A stretch of 64,000 nucleotides of DNA. It comes from Streptomyces pactum (GTDB lineage: Bacteria > Actinomycetota > Actinomycetes > Streptomycetales > Streptomycetaceae). This document shows positions 43,819-53,627 of this stretch, piece after piece. The DNA is taken from contig NZ_JACYXC010000001.1 in assembly GCF_016031615.1 (NCBI RefSeq), forward strand, positions 310,001 through 374,000, given 5' to 3'. A model generated the notes under the pieces. That model was given only the letters and a program-made list of their open reading frames with translations, did not search any database and was not told where the DNA came from. The position numbers and the translations under genes are program-made. Position 1 is the stretch's first letter. Each line of letters begins with the position of its first letter.

Positions 43819-45206
43819 CCCGGGGCCCGGCGGTCACCGGCGTGGCCGGCCCCAGGGCCGGGCCAGGGGGCCCGCCAGCCGGGGGAGGCGGGCCGGGGGC
43901 GGGCCGGTGCGCCGGCCTCCGGGCCGGGCCGGGGCCCGGACGATCCGGGCTCGCCCCGCGGGGCGGCGGGGCGAGATGGGCGTACGCCGGGCTGCTGGGC
44001 CGGTACCTCGCCACCCGGTGACTCGCGCGCCGGGGCCGCCGCGCCCCCGCCGACAGCGGGCCCGGCCGGCCGGAGGCCCGGGCGATACGACCGGTGCGGG
44101 TGACCCGGACGGCGACGCCCGGCCCCGGCACAGGGCCCCGCCCGGTCATGGCAGGGGGCCGACCCCGGTCCCGGTAAGACCCCGCCCGGGCCGGGGGGCC
44201 GCCCGGGCCGGGGGCGCCCGGATCCGGCCGCGCTCCCGCCACCCCTCGGCCCGTTCCCGCCCCCCTCCGCGGACAACCCCGGCGGGGCCCGCCACACCCC
44301 GCGCCGGCAGCGGGCCCGGGGGGCCGGAGGCCCAGGCGGGACGGCCGGTGCGGGTGCCCCGGACAGCGACGCCCGCCCCGGCCCCGGACCCGCCCGGCCC
44401 CCGCAAGGGGCCGCCCGGTCAGGGGGCGGCGCGGATCAGGCCGACTCCCACCGCACCCCTCGGCCCCGCCCTCTCCGACCCTCGGCGGAGAAACCCGGCG
44501 GCCCGTCCCCGCCCCTCCGCGGACAACCCCCGGCGGGGCCCATCCCGCCCCACGCCGACAGCGGGCCCGGCCCGCGCATCAGGGCCGCACCGTGGCCGGG
44601 CCCCACACCCACGTCCCGCGCCAGCCGGTGGATACGGACGGGTACGGCCGCTCTCGTTCCGGCCCGTGCCACGCCCCGGCGCCGGCCGCCGCCGGAACCT
44701 CGCGCCGGGGTCGGGTCCTGCCGGGCGGCCCGCCCGGTACGAGCCGGCAGCCGGCGGAAGACCGCGGCCCCGGACCACTCCCGGGGCCCCGCACGGCCCC
44801 CGGACATCCCGGCTCCCCCGGACTCCTCGGACGTCACGCCCCGGCAGGCCGGGCGGCCGAACGCGCGGTCCGCGCTGTCCGCGCGGCACCGGTCGTGCGG
44901 TCGGCGGGCGTGGAGTTGAGCCGGGCGGCGGACACCCGCATGCTGGACGGGCGGCCCCACAGTCCACGGGCGGCCCCGAGGCCGTCCGACGGCGGCCCGC
45001 GGCGGACCCCGGCCCGCCCGCACGGTCGCCGGAACCACACCCGCGCCCACCGGCACGCCACCTGCCTCCCCCGTCCGGCCCCGCACCCGGCCGGGAAGCC
45101 GCGCCCGCCCGGCGGCGAGGCCGCGCCCCGGCGGGTGCGGGGCCCCCGCGGCCGGTCACCTCGCCGGCCCGCCCGCCCCCGACCGCTTCCTCCCCAGGAG
45201 AGTGCG
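43819..45206. other. 1.39-kb GC-rich intergenic region with long repeats
   Basis: No protein-like frame in any direction. About 44050-44590 holds three diverged copies of a ~250-bp repeat. The last 40 bases contain the ribosome site (CCAGGAGA) of the FGGY kinase. Confidence 0.6.
44052..44590. repeat. Three diverged copies of a ~250-bp repeat
   Basis: The word (G/C)ACAGCGGGCCCGG or GGCAGCGGGCCCGG recurs at 44052, 44306 and 44557 (spacing 254 and 251). Downstream of the first two, a GGCCGGAGGCCC and a GGTGCGGGTG word are shared. Upstream of the last two, CTCCGCGGACAACCCC is shared. Copies differ by many substitutions and small indels. Confidence 0.8.
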
Positions 45207-46772
45207 ATGGCCGCAGCCCCGCTGCCCGCGCCGGACGGTCCGCTGGTGGTCGGCGTGCACAGCGCCACCCGGGCCACCACCGTGCTGCTGGTCGACGCCC
45301 CGACCGGCCGGGTGGTGGCCCGGGGCCGGTCCGGGCACGCCCTGCGGGAGCGGGACGGCGGCACGGAGTGCGACCCGGAGGAGTGGTGGCGGGCGCTGAC
45401 CGACGCGCTCCGCCACTGTGAGCCCTGGGTCCGGCAGGCCGCCGCGGTGTCCGTCGCCGGCCCGCGGCACACGGTGGCCGTGCTGGACGCGGACGGCCGG
45501 CCGGTCCGCCCCGCACTGCTCGGTGACCGCGCGCGGGCGGCGGCGCGGCGCGACCGGCTGATCGAGGAGCTGGGCGGACCGCGGGCGTGGGCCGAGCGGA
45601 CCGGCAGCGTCCCCTCCCCCGCCTTCCCGGTGGCCACCTGGGCGTGGCTGGCCGAGCGGGCGCCGTCCGCGGTCCGCGCCGCGGCGGCCGTCCGGCTGCC
45701 GCACGACCACCTCACCGAGCGGCTGACCGGCCGGGGCGTGACCGAACGCGGCACGGCGTCCGCCACCGGCTGGTGGAACGCCGGAACCGGGGCGTACGAC
45801 GAGGAGGTGCTGCGCCGGGTGGGACTGCCCGCCGGCCTGCTGCCGCCACTGGTCCGGCGCGGTGAGGCGGTGGGCACGGTGCGGACCCTGCCCGGGCAGC
45901 CGCTGCCGGAGGGCGCCCTGGTCGCCGCCGGCACCGGTGACGCCATGGCGGCGGCCCTCGGGTTCGGGCTGCGCCCCGGGGAGCCGGTGGTCCACCTGGG
46001 CGGCTCGGGGACGGTGTTCGCCGTCTCCACCCGGCGCCCGGCCGATGCCACCGGAGCCGTCGCCGGCCTGGCGGACGCCCGGGACGCCTGGCTGCCGCTG
46101 GCCCGCACCCTCAACTGCGGGCGCGCGGTGGAACGGGTGGCGGCGCTGCTGGGCCGGGACCGGGAGGCGGTGGAACCGGCCGGCCCGGTGGTGGTGCTGC
46201 CCTACCTGGAGGGCGAGAGCATCCCGGACCTGCCGTTCGCGTCGGGGCTGCTGTGCGGGCTGCGGCACTCCACCGGGGCCGGCCAGCTCCTCCAGGCGGC
46301 GTACGAGGGGGCGGTGTTCTCCCTGCTGACCGCGGTGAGCCCGGTGTGCGGCGGGCCGGTCGCGCCGGACGTCCCGCTGCTGCTGGCGGGCGCCGGGGCG
46401 CGGAGTGCCGCGTGGCGGGAGACGGTACGCCGGCTCTCCGGCCGGGCGGTGCGGGTGCCCCGGGCCCGGGAGCCGGTCGCGCTGGGCGCCGCCGCCCGGG
46501 CCGCGGGGCTGCTGCTGGGTGAGGACCCCGCGGCGGTGGCCCGGCGCTGGGGCGGTGCGGACGGGCCGTGGTACGACCCGGTGCCGCGCGACGAGGAGGC
46601 GCTGGAGCGGATCGCGGCGGTGCTCGGCGGCGCCGGCGCGCTGCTGCGGCCCGGTGGGGCGGCCCGCCGGACCGGCTCAGAGCGCGCGGTGCATGACGTG
46701 CAGTCCGACGTACCCGTGCCGGGGGTGCGCGAAGGCCCCGGGCACGGTCCCGACCACCTCGAAGCCGAGTGA
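45207..46772 (+). CDS. FGGY-family carbohydrate kinase (xylulokinase-like)
   Basis: 521 residues in the ASKHA fold. First domain: VVGVHSATRATTVLLVDAPTGRVVARGR (phosphate 1 region); second: VHLGGSGTVFAV and LLLAGAGARSAAWRETVRRLSGRAVRVPRAREPVALGAAARAAG, the FGGY ATP-site pattern. Xylulokinase-like by overall shape; the sugar is not certain. The ATG has AGGAGA four bases upstream. The last 32 codons overlap the convergent GNAT gene by about 95 bp, unusual for this genome. Family 2 encapsulins have been reported with xylulose kinases among their cargo classes, and two family 2B shells lie 3 kb downstream, but no clear cargo-loading extension is seen here. Confidence 0.85.
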   Translation: MAAAPLPAPDGPLVVGVHSATRATTVLLVDAPTGRVVARGRSGHALRERDGGTECDPEEWWRALTDALRHCEPWVRQAAAVSVAGPRHTVAVLDADGRPVRPALLGDRARAAARRDRLIEELGGPRAWAERTGSVPSPAFPVATWAWLAERAPSAVRAAAAVRLPHDHLTERLTGRGVTERGTASATGWWNAGTGAYDEEVLRRVGLPAGLLPPLVRRGEAVGTVRTLPGQPLPEGALVAAGTGDAMAAALGFGLRPGEPVVHLGGSGTVFAVSTRRPADATGAVAGLADARDAWLPLARTLNCGRAVERVAALLGRDREAVEPAGPVVVLPYLEGESIPDLPFASGLLCGLRHSTGAGQLLQAAYEGAVFSLLTAVSPVCGGPVAPDVPLLLAGAGARSAAWRETVRRLSGRAVRVPRAREPVALGAAARAAGLLLGEDPAAVARRWGGADGPWYDPVPRDEEALERIAAVLGGAGALLRPGGAARRTGSERAVHDVQSDVPVPGVREGPGHGPDHLEAE

Positions 46773-47171
46773 CCGGTACAGGGCCACCGCGGCGGTGTTG
46801 GTCTCGACGACCGCGTTGAACTGCATGCCCCGGTACCCCTCGGACCGGGCCCACTCCAGCGCGTACGCGCACAGCGCGCGTCCCACGCCCCGCCCCTGGT
46901 GGGCGGGGTCCACCATGAAGCTGGCGCTGGAGACGTGGGCGCCGGGGCCCATCTGGTTGGGGTTCATCTTGGCGGAGCCGAGGACCGTGCCGGACGCGTC
47001 GGTGGCGACCACGGTGCGTCCCGGCGCGTCAAGCATCCAGATGTCCCGGGCGAGGTCCTCGGTGATGTCGGGCGGATAGGTGAACGTCTCCGCGTCGGCC
47101 ACGATGCGGCGCAGGAAGCGCCAGACGGCGGGCCAGTCGTCGCTCGTGGCTGGTGATATTCGCATGATCAT
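46677..47171 (-). CDS. GNAT-family acetyltransferase
   Basis: 164 residues. It carries MRISPATSDDWPAVWRFLRRIVADAETFTYP, a VDPAHQGRGVGRALCAYALEWARSEGYRGMQFNAV acetyl-CoA site (QGRGVG), and ALYRSLGFEVVGTVPGAF. Reasonably typical of phosphinothricin/amino-acid acetyltransferase-like GNATs. Three in-frame ATGs (47177, 47171, 47165) are possible; 47171 has the best distance to GGAAG. It follows the phosphodiesterase in the same direction by 57 bp. Its 3' end overlaps the kinase 3' end on the other strand. Confidence 0.88.
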   Translation of the reverse strand: MIMRISPATSDDWPAVWRFLRRIVADAETFTYPPDITEDLARDIWMLDAPGRTVVATDASGTVLGSAKMNPNQMGPGAHVSSASFMVDPAHQGRGVGRALCAYALEWARSEGYRGMQFNAVVETNTAAVALYRSLGFEVVGTVPGAFAHPRHGYVGLHVMHRAL

Positions 47172-47227
47172 CAGCATGGCTTCCGGCCCGGCGGTGTGCC
47201 ACTGCTTATCCTGCGCCGCGTGACCGG

Positions 47228-48082
47228 TCAGCGCACCCGGCGGAGGAAGTCCTCCAGCCCCGCGAGATCGTCGGTGTTGATGTGATCGACCCCGGCGGTC
47301 AGCAGTTCGTTCCAGACGGCGGTGCGCGCCGGGCCGGGCAGGTCCGGGGTGGCCCAGAAGCGGACCCGCTGTCCGTGGCCGTGCGCGGTGGCCACGGTAC
47401 GGCGCAGCCGCTCCCGCTCCGCGGCGGGCATCGGACCGACGCCCTGCCAGGTGAAGCTGTGGTTCCAGTTGCCGCTGATGAGCGGCATGAAGGAGGCCGG
47501 GACGCCGCTGCCGAGGTCCTCCGGCCGTCCGTCGTAGAAGGCCCGCCGCACCCGCTCGGCGTCCATCGGCACCCGCGCGGCACGGTCCCCGGAGATCACC
47601 GCCGTCACCGGCCCGCGGCGCACCGCAGGGCCATGGGCGGTGCTGAACAGCGGGGCGTACCGGCGCAGGGTGCGGGCGAGGGCACGGTAGGTGGGGTCAC
47701 CGGCGGTCTTGATGTCGATGAGCAGTTGCAGCGAGAGGTCGTGCCCCCGGTACACGCTGCCGTGGTTGGCCCGCACCAGGCGCGCCAGCGGGTCGAGGTA
47801 GAGCGACCGCAGGGTGCGCGCGGGGTCCAGGTCCACCGCGTCGTGGGCCACCAGCAGTTCGCCGTCCACCAGCCAGATGTCGGCCTCGACACTGGTGAAG
47901 CCGTGGGCGAGGGCGTCCAGCAGCGGCCGTGGGTGCTCGTAGTCGTTGTGCGCGTGGGCCTGCCGCAGCGGGGTCACCGCCCGGGTCCGGCCGGTGCCGC
48001 CGGCGAAGGCGGGCGTGGCGGCCCCTCCGGCCAGGGCGGCTCCGAGGGTGAGGACGAGGGCGCGGCGTGTCTGGCTGACCAT
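47228..48082 (-). CDS. Secreted PLC-like/glycerophosphodiester phosphodiesterase family protein
   Basis: 284 residues. A signal peptide (MVSQTRRALVLTLGAALAGGAATPAFA, cleavage about residue 27) precedes a TIM-barrel phosphodiesterase: HAHNDYEHPRPLLDALAHGFTSVEADIWLVDGELLVAHD, where HAHND, EAD and LLVAHD give the metal ligands, later LLIDIKT and VDHINTDDLAGL. It likely hydrolyses a phosphodiester outside the cell (phosphoinositide, glycerophosphodiester or related). ATG with GGAGG site. Divergent from the broken phosphodiester glycosidase, 364 bp away. Confidence 0.9.
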   Translation of the reverse strand: MVSQTRRALVLTLGAALAGGAATPAFAGGTGRTRAVTPLRQAHAHNDYEHPRPLLDALAHGFTSVEADIWLVDGELLVAHDAVDLDPARTLRSLYLDPLARLVRANHGSVYRGHDLSLQLLIDIKTAGDPTYRALARTLRRYAPLFSTAHGPAVRRGPVTAVISGDRAARVPMDAERVRRAFYDGRPEDLGSGVPASFMPLISGNWNHSFTWQGVGPMPAAERERLRRTVATAHGHGQRVRFWATPDLPGPARTAVWNELLTAGVDHINTDDLAGLEDFLRRVR

Positions 48083-48446
48083 GGGGGCCTCCGGGCTGTC
48101 GCCCCGGCGGGCGGCCGGGGGTGGGTGCGGTCGTGCGCGGTGGACGCCAGTGAGTATCGGGTCCCGAGGGCCTGGCGGGGAGGGAGGTACGCGGAGTTCC
48201 ACCGGCCGACTTCGGCCATTTCCCCCGAGTTCCCGGCGGCCGGGCAGGCACTGCTGGTGCCATGGGGAGGTTGCCGGTTTCCGTACCGTCCGGGGGGAAC
48301 ATGAGCGAGCGTCAGGGCAGGGTGGCGGGGCGTACGGCTGCGGGCCGCGGGCCGTGCCGCCGCCGGGGAGGCGGCCACCGGGCGGCGGAACGGGCGCCGG
48401 CCGCCGCCGGTGCGCGGCGGCGGGCCCGCGCCGCCGGACGGGGGCC
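48083..48446. other. Divergent intergenic region, phosphodiesterase / glycosidase
   Basis: 364 bp. An ATG at 48301 with GGGGGGAAC before it could be the original glycosidase start if a further frameshift exists before the signal peptide. Otherwise nothing recognised. Confidence 0.4.
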
Positions 48447-49706
48447 GTGCCGTGCGGAGGGCCGGGGTGGCGCGCCGGACGGTTGCGCGCGGCGGCGGTC
48501 CTGGGCGTCTGGGCGGCGCTGCTGGGCTCCGGTCCGGTGGCGGCGGCCGGGACCGAGCGGACCCCGGCCGGCCCGCGGTTCACCTCCCGGGCCACGCTCG
48601 CCCCGGGCGTGGAGTACCGGCAGTTCGTGGTGCCGGCCTCGCACGGCACCGCCCGCGGGCATCTGATCAGTGTCGATCTGCGGCGGCCGGGGGTGTCGCT
48701 GGACCTGGTCCACCCGGGTGCGGTGGCCGCCCGTGCGCCGCTGTCCCGGCTGGCCGACGCGCGGGGTGCGGTGGCCGCGGTCAACGGGGACTTCTTCAAC
48801 ATCACCGAGACCCAGCACCCGGGGGTGGAGGCGACCGGGGCCCCGGTGGGGGCCGGCGGTGGCCGGCGGCCGGCGGCTGAAGGCGGCGGTGCCGGCCGGT
48901 CAGCGCTTCGGTCCGGCGCTGCCGCCGGGCACCCGGACCGAGGACGTCATCGGGGTGGGCACCGACCGGCGCGGCCGTCTGGACCGGCTGACGCTGCGCG
49001 GCGAGGTGTCCGGGCCCCGGATCGACGTGCCGCTGCGCGGACTGAACCAGTACGCGCTTCCCGAGGGCGGGGTCGGGGCGTTCACCCCGGCCTGGGGCAC
49101 GGCCTCCCGGGTGCGGGCGACCTGCGGCACCGACACCGACCGCGGCGCGCCGTGCAGTTCCGAGACCTACGAGGTGACGGTGGTCAGGGACCGGGTCACC
49201 GCGGTGTCCGGCCGGCCCGGGTCGGGGGCGGTCGCGTCCGGTTCGGTGGTGCTGGTGGGCCGGGAGGCGGGGGGCGCGGCAGTTGCGCCGGCTGCGCGTC
49301 GGGGACCGGGTCCGGGTGGGCCACCGCCTCACCGGCGGCTCGAAGACGCCGATGCGGTTCGCGGTCGGCGGCTTCCCGGTGCTGCGTGGCGCCCGTGTGC
49401 TGCCCGGCCTGGACACGGGCACTCTCCGCGGTGCGCAGCGCCGCCGGGGTCGGGGAGGGCGGGCGCCGGTTCCATCTGCTGGCGCTGGACGGCGCGCCGG
49501 AGCACCGCTCGGGGCTGACGGTGCGCGAACTGGCCGATGTGCTGCTCGCGGTCGGTGCCGAGGACGCGGTGAACCTGGACGGCGGGGGCTCGTCCACGCT
49601 CGTCGCCCGGGACCCGGGGCAGCGGCGGGTCACGGTACGGAACCATCCGTCGGCCGGCGCGGAGCGACAGGTGCCGAACGGAATCGGCGTGTTCGGTCGA
49701 ACATAA
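48447..49706 (+). pseudogene. Phosphodiester glycosidase (NAGPA-domain), multiply frameshifted
   Basis: The protein can be followed through three frames: a signal peptide (GRLRAAAVLGVWAALLGSGPVAAA) and VAAVNGDFFNI in frame 1; AGQRFGPALPPGTRTEDVIGV and YALPEGGVGAFTPAWG in frame 2; QLRRLRVGDRVRVGH in frame 3; and back to frame 1 for GGRRFHLLALDG, AVNLDGGGSSTLVARDP and stop. These are the marks of the NAGPA/phosphodiester glycosidase domain that cleaves sugar-phosphodiesters. Breaks fall at a G5 run (48848-48852, one extra G), a G6 run (49269-49274, one extra G) and near 49428 (probable two-base loss). Start uncertain: GTG 48447 or ATG 48301. Decay or sequencing error. Secreted if intact. Confidence 0.8.
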
Positions 49707-49709
49707 TAC

Positions 49710-49721
49710 GTGTGATCACAC
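49710..49721. promoter_or_regulatory. 12-bp palindrome GTGTGATCACAC upstream of shell gene 1
   Basis: Perfectly self-complementary, four bases after the glycosidase stop and about 99 bases before the shell ATG. It contains TGTGATCACA, i.e. CRP half-sites (TGTGA/TCACA) fused without the usual six-base spacer. No clean -35/-10 pair was assigned; TAGCTT at about 49761 is a possible -10. Confidence 0.5.
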
Positions 49722-49819
49722 CACCCATTCGAGTGACTGTATCCGTCAACTCCCGCTGCTAGCTTCGGGGTTGCTCAAGCGCGATGCGCGGCTCCGCACA
49801 GGGTGGGTGGACATTCCTC

Positions 49820-51232
<1,413 letters not shown>

Positions 51233-51548
51233 TCACCGGGCGGTCGTCCGCGACCGACCGTGATATCTCCCGGCCCGCCGGCCGGCTTTCCGGCCGGTGC
51301 CTTTCCCGGTCTTTCCCCCAGCGCCTTCCGGCGCTCCCCCCGATTTTTTCCGGCGCTTTCCCGGTCGTCCTCCGTCGCCCTTGGTCGTGCTCCGTCGTCC
51401 TACCGTCGGCCGTCCCGGTGTCCCACCCGGGTGGGGCCCACTTCCGGCAGGCGCCGCCTCCCGATCTTCCTCCCCCGTCTCCGCGTCCCGCCCGGGGTGC
51501 GGAGACGGAACCCTTCCGTCCGCGCAGAGAAATGGGTGAATCGCGTTC
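51233..51548. other. Intergenic between the two shell genes
   Basis: 316 bp, pyrimidine-rich with a T6 tract near 51345. A terminator-like hairpin is at 51278-51297. A GAGAAATGGGTGAATC leader precedes the second shell ATG; no strong Shine-Dalgarno is seen. Confidence 0.5.
51278..51297 (+). terminator. Hairpin after shell gene 1
   Basis: Perfect 8-bp stem CCGGCCGG with loop CTTT, followed by TGCCTTTCCC; the stem sequence is itself palindromic. 46 bases after the stop. Confidence 0.55.
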
Positions 51549-52938
51549 ATGACCACGTCAGTGGAGTCCGGCGAGCCGCAGCTGAGCCTCGGTACGCCGG
51601 CGGCCCGCAACCTGGCGACGACGACCAAGTCCGTACCGCAGATGCAGGCCGTCTCCTCGCGCTGGCTGCTGCGGGTCCTGCCGTGGGTGCAGGTGTCGGC
51701 CGGCACCTACCGCGTCAACCGGCGGCTCACCCACACGCTGGGTGACGGGCGGGTGGAGTTCGTCTCGACCGGGCCGGACGTCCGGGTCATCCCGCTGGAG
51801 CTGACCGAGCTGCCCCCGCTGCGGGGCTTCACCGACGAGGCCGTGCTGGAGGGCCTCGCGGACCGCTTCGTCCAGCGGCGGTACGAGCCCGGCGAGGTGA
51901 TCGCCGAGGCCGGCGGACCGGCCGACGAGGTGGTGCTGATCGCGCACGGCAAGGTGGACCGGCTCACCTCGGGGGCGTACGACGCCGCCGCCTCGCTGGG
52001 GGTGCTCGCCGACGGTGACCACTTCGGCGAGGGCTGTCTGACGGACCCCGACGCCACCTGGGAGTTCACCGCCAAGGCGGTCACCCGGACCACGGTGCTG
52101 GCGTGCTCGCGCAGCGCCTTCCAGGAAGTGGCCGACCGCTCCGAGGCGCTCCGGGCACACCTGGACGACACCACGCGGCGCCCGCGCCCGGCGCTGAACA
52201 AGCGGGGCGAGGCCGACATCGCCATCGCCTCCGGGCACGCCGGCGAGCCGGCCCTGCCCGGCACCTTCGTGGACTACGAGCCACGGCCGCGGGAGTACGA
52301 GCTGAGCGTGGCGCAGACGGTGCTGCGGGTCCACACCCGCGTCGCCGACCTCTACAACGAGCCGATGAACCAGGTCGAACAGCAGCTGCGGCTCACCGTG
52401 GAGGCACTGCGCGAACGCCAGGAACACGAGCTGGTCAACAACCGCGAATTCGGCCTCCTCCACAACGCCGACCTCAAACAGCGCATCCCCACCCGCAGCG
52501 GCCCGCCCACCCCCCGACGACCTCGACGAACTGCTGTCCCGGCGCCGGAAGACGCAGTACCTGCTGGCCCACCCGCGCACCATCGCGGCGTTCGGCCGGG
52601 AGTGCAACAGCCGCGGGCTGTATCCGCAGGGCGCCGAGGTGCTGGGGGTACCGGTGCGGGCCTGGCGCGGGGTGCCGCTGCTGCCGTGCAACAAGATCCC
52701 GGTCAGCGAGAGGGGCACCAGTTCCATCCTGGCGCTGCGCACCGGCGAGGAGAGCCAGGGCGTCATCGGCCTCCACCAGGCCGGGATCCCCGACGAGCTG
52801 GAGCCGAGCCTGAACGTGCGCTTCATGGGGATCAACGACCAGGCGGTGACGTCCTACCTGGTCAGCGTGTACTTCTCGGCCGCCGTACTGGTGCCGGACG
52901 CGCTCGGTGTGCTGGAGGACGTGGAGATCGGCCGCTGA
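51549..52938 (+). pseudogene. eshA: Family 2B encapsulin shell (EshA type), copy 2, one-base frameshift
   Basis: Starts MTTSVESGEPQLSLGTPAARN and matches copy 1 along its length, with its own cNMP-binding-like domain (DRFVQRRYEPGEVIAEAGGPADEVVLIAHGKVDRL). At 52510-52515 there are six C where copy 1 has five; from there this frame reads PRRPRRTAVPAPE to a stop at 52946. The correct continuation (LGVPVRAWRGVPLLPCNKIPV ... GVLEDVEIGR) runs intact in the next frame to 52938. Removing one C restores 462 residues. All other shell motifs are conserved, so recent loss or a sequencing error is likely. Confidence 0.88.
52289..52535. repeat. 247-bp tract nearly identical in both shell genes (copy 2)
   Basis: Partner of 50581-50826. 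It contains the six-C run that causes the frameshift. Confidence 0.9.
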
Positions 52939-53159
52939 CCGGGTGACGGGGCTCCGCCCGCGCGTCGCCGCCCGTGGCCGTACCCCGCGGGGCGGCCGTA
53001 CCGGGTGGCGGCCCGTCGGGACCGGCGGGCGCGTCCGGCGGCCGCATCCGGTACGGGGACGTGCCGGCCACGGCGTGCCCGCCGGTGGTCCGGCAGGTGC
53101 CCGGCGGCCGGTGGGCGGGCGGGGCGGGCGGTGCCGACCGGGCGGGGCGGCGGGGGTTG

Positions 53160-53356
53160 TCAGGGGCGGACGCTGCCGACGACGTCCGCCGTGGCGGCGA
53201 TGCCCTCGGAGATGGTGGGGGGGCGAGGCTGCTGCCGGCGAGGGTGAACCCCAGCAGGCCGCAGACGATGGCGTGGCTGATCTTCAGGCCGCTGTTGCGC
53301 AGGAAGAGGACCGCCAGGATCAGGAGCAGTAGGACCGCGGAGATCGAAATGACCAC
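53160..53356 (-). pseudogene. Small membrane protein, frameshifted
   Basis: GTG start with a GAGGAGG site eight bases upstream encodes a hydrophobic helix VVISISAVLLLLILAVLFLR and KISHAIVCGLLGFTLAGSSLAP, the pattern of a ~64-residue streptomycete membrane protein of unknown role. At 53217-53223 seven C (minus strand) break the frame; a five- or eight-base run would give TISEGIAATADVVGSVRP and stop at 53160. The span of 197 bases is not a multiple of three. Next to the shell genes but oppositely oriented. Confidence 0.75.
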
Positions 53357-53627
53357 GGGGAGCCTCCTCGGGCCGCTTCGGCGGATCGGGGTCGGGCGGC
53401 CAGTCTCACCTCTCGGGCCCTCTGACCTGGGGAGGCGGGATGCTCCGGACGGGTGGAGATCGCCGGTTCGATATCCCGCGGCCGTCGTCTGCGCCGGTTC
53501 CGGACCCCTCTCCGCGGACCGTCGGCGGCCCCGGCGGGCGCGCGCGGCGCCCGTGTGCGCGGGCGCGGACGCACCCGGGCGGCCGGACCGGTGGTGGTGC
53601 CGGTCCGGCCGCCCGGGGTCCGCCGCG

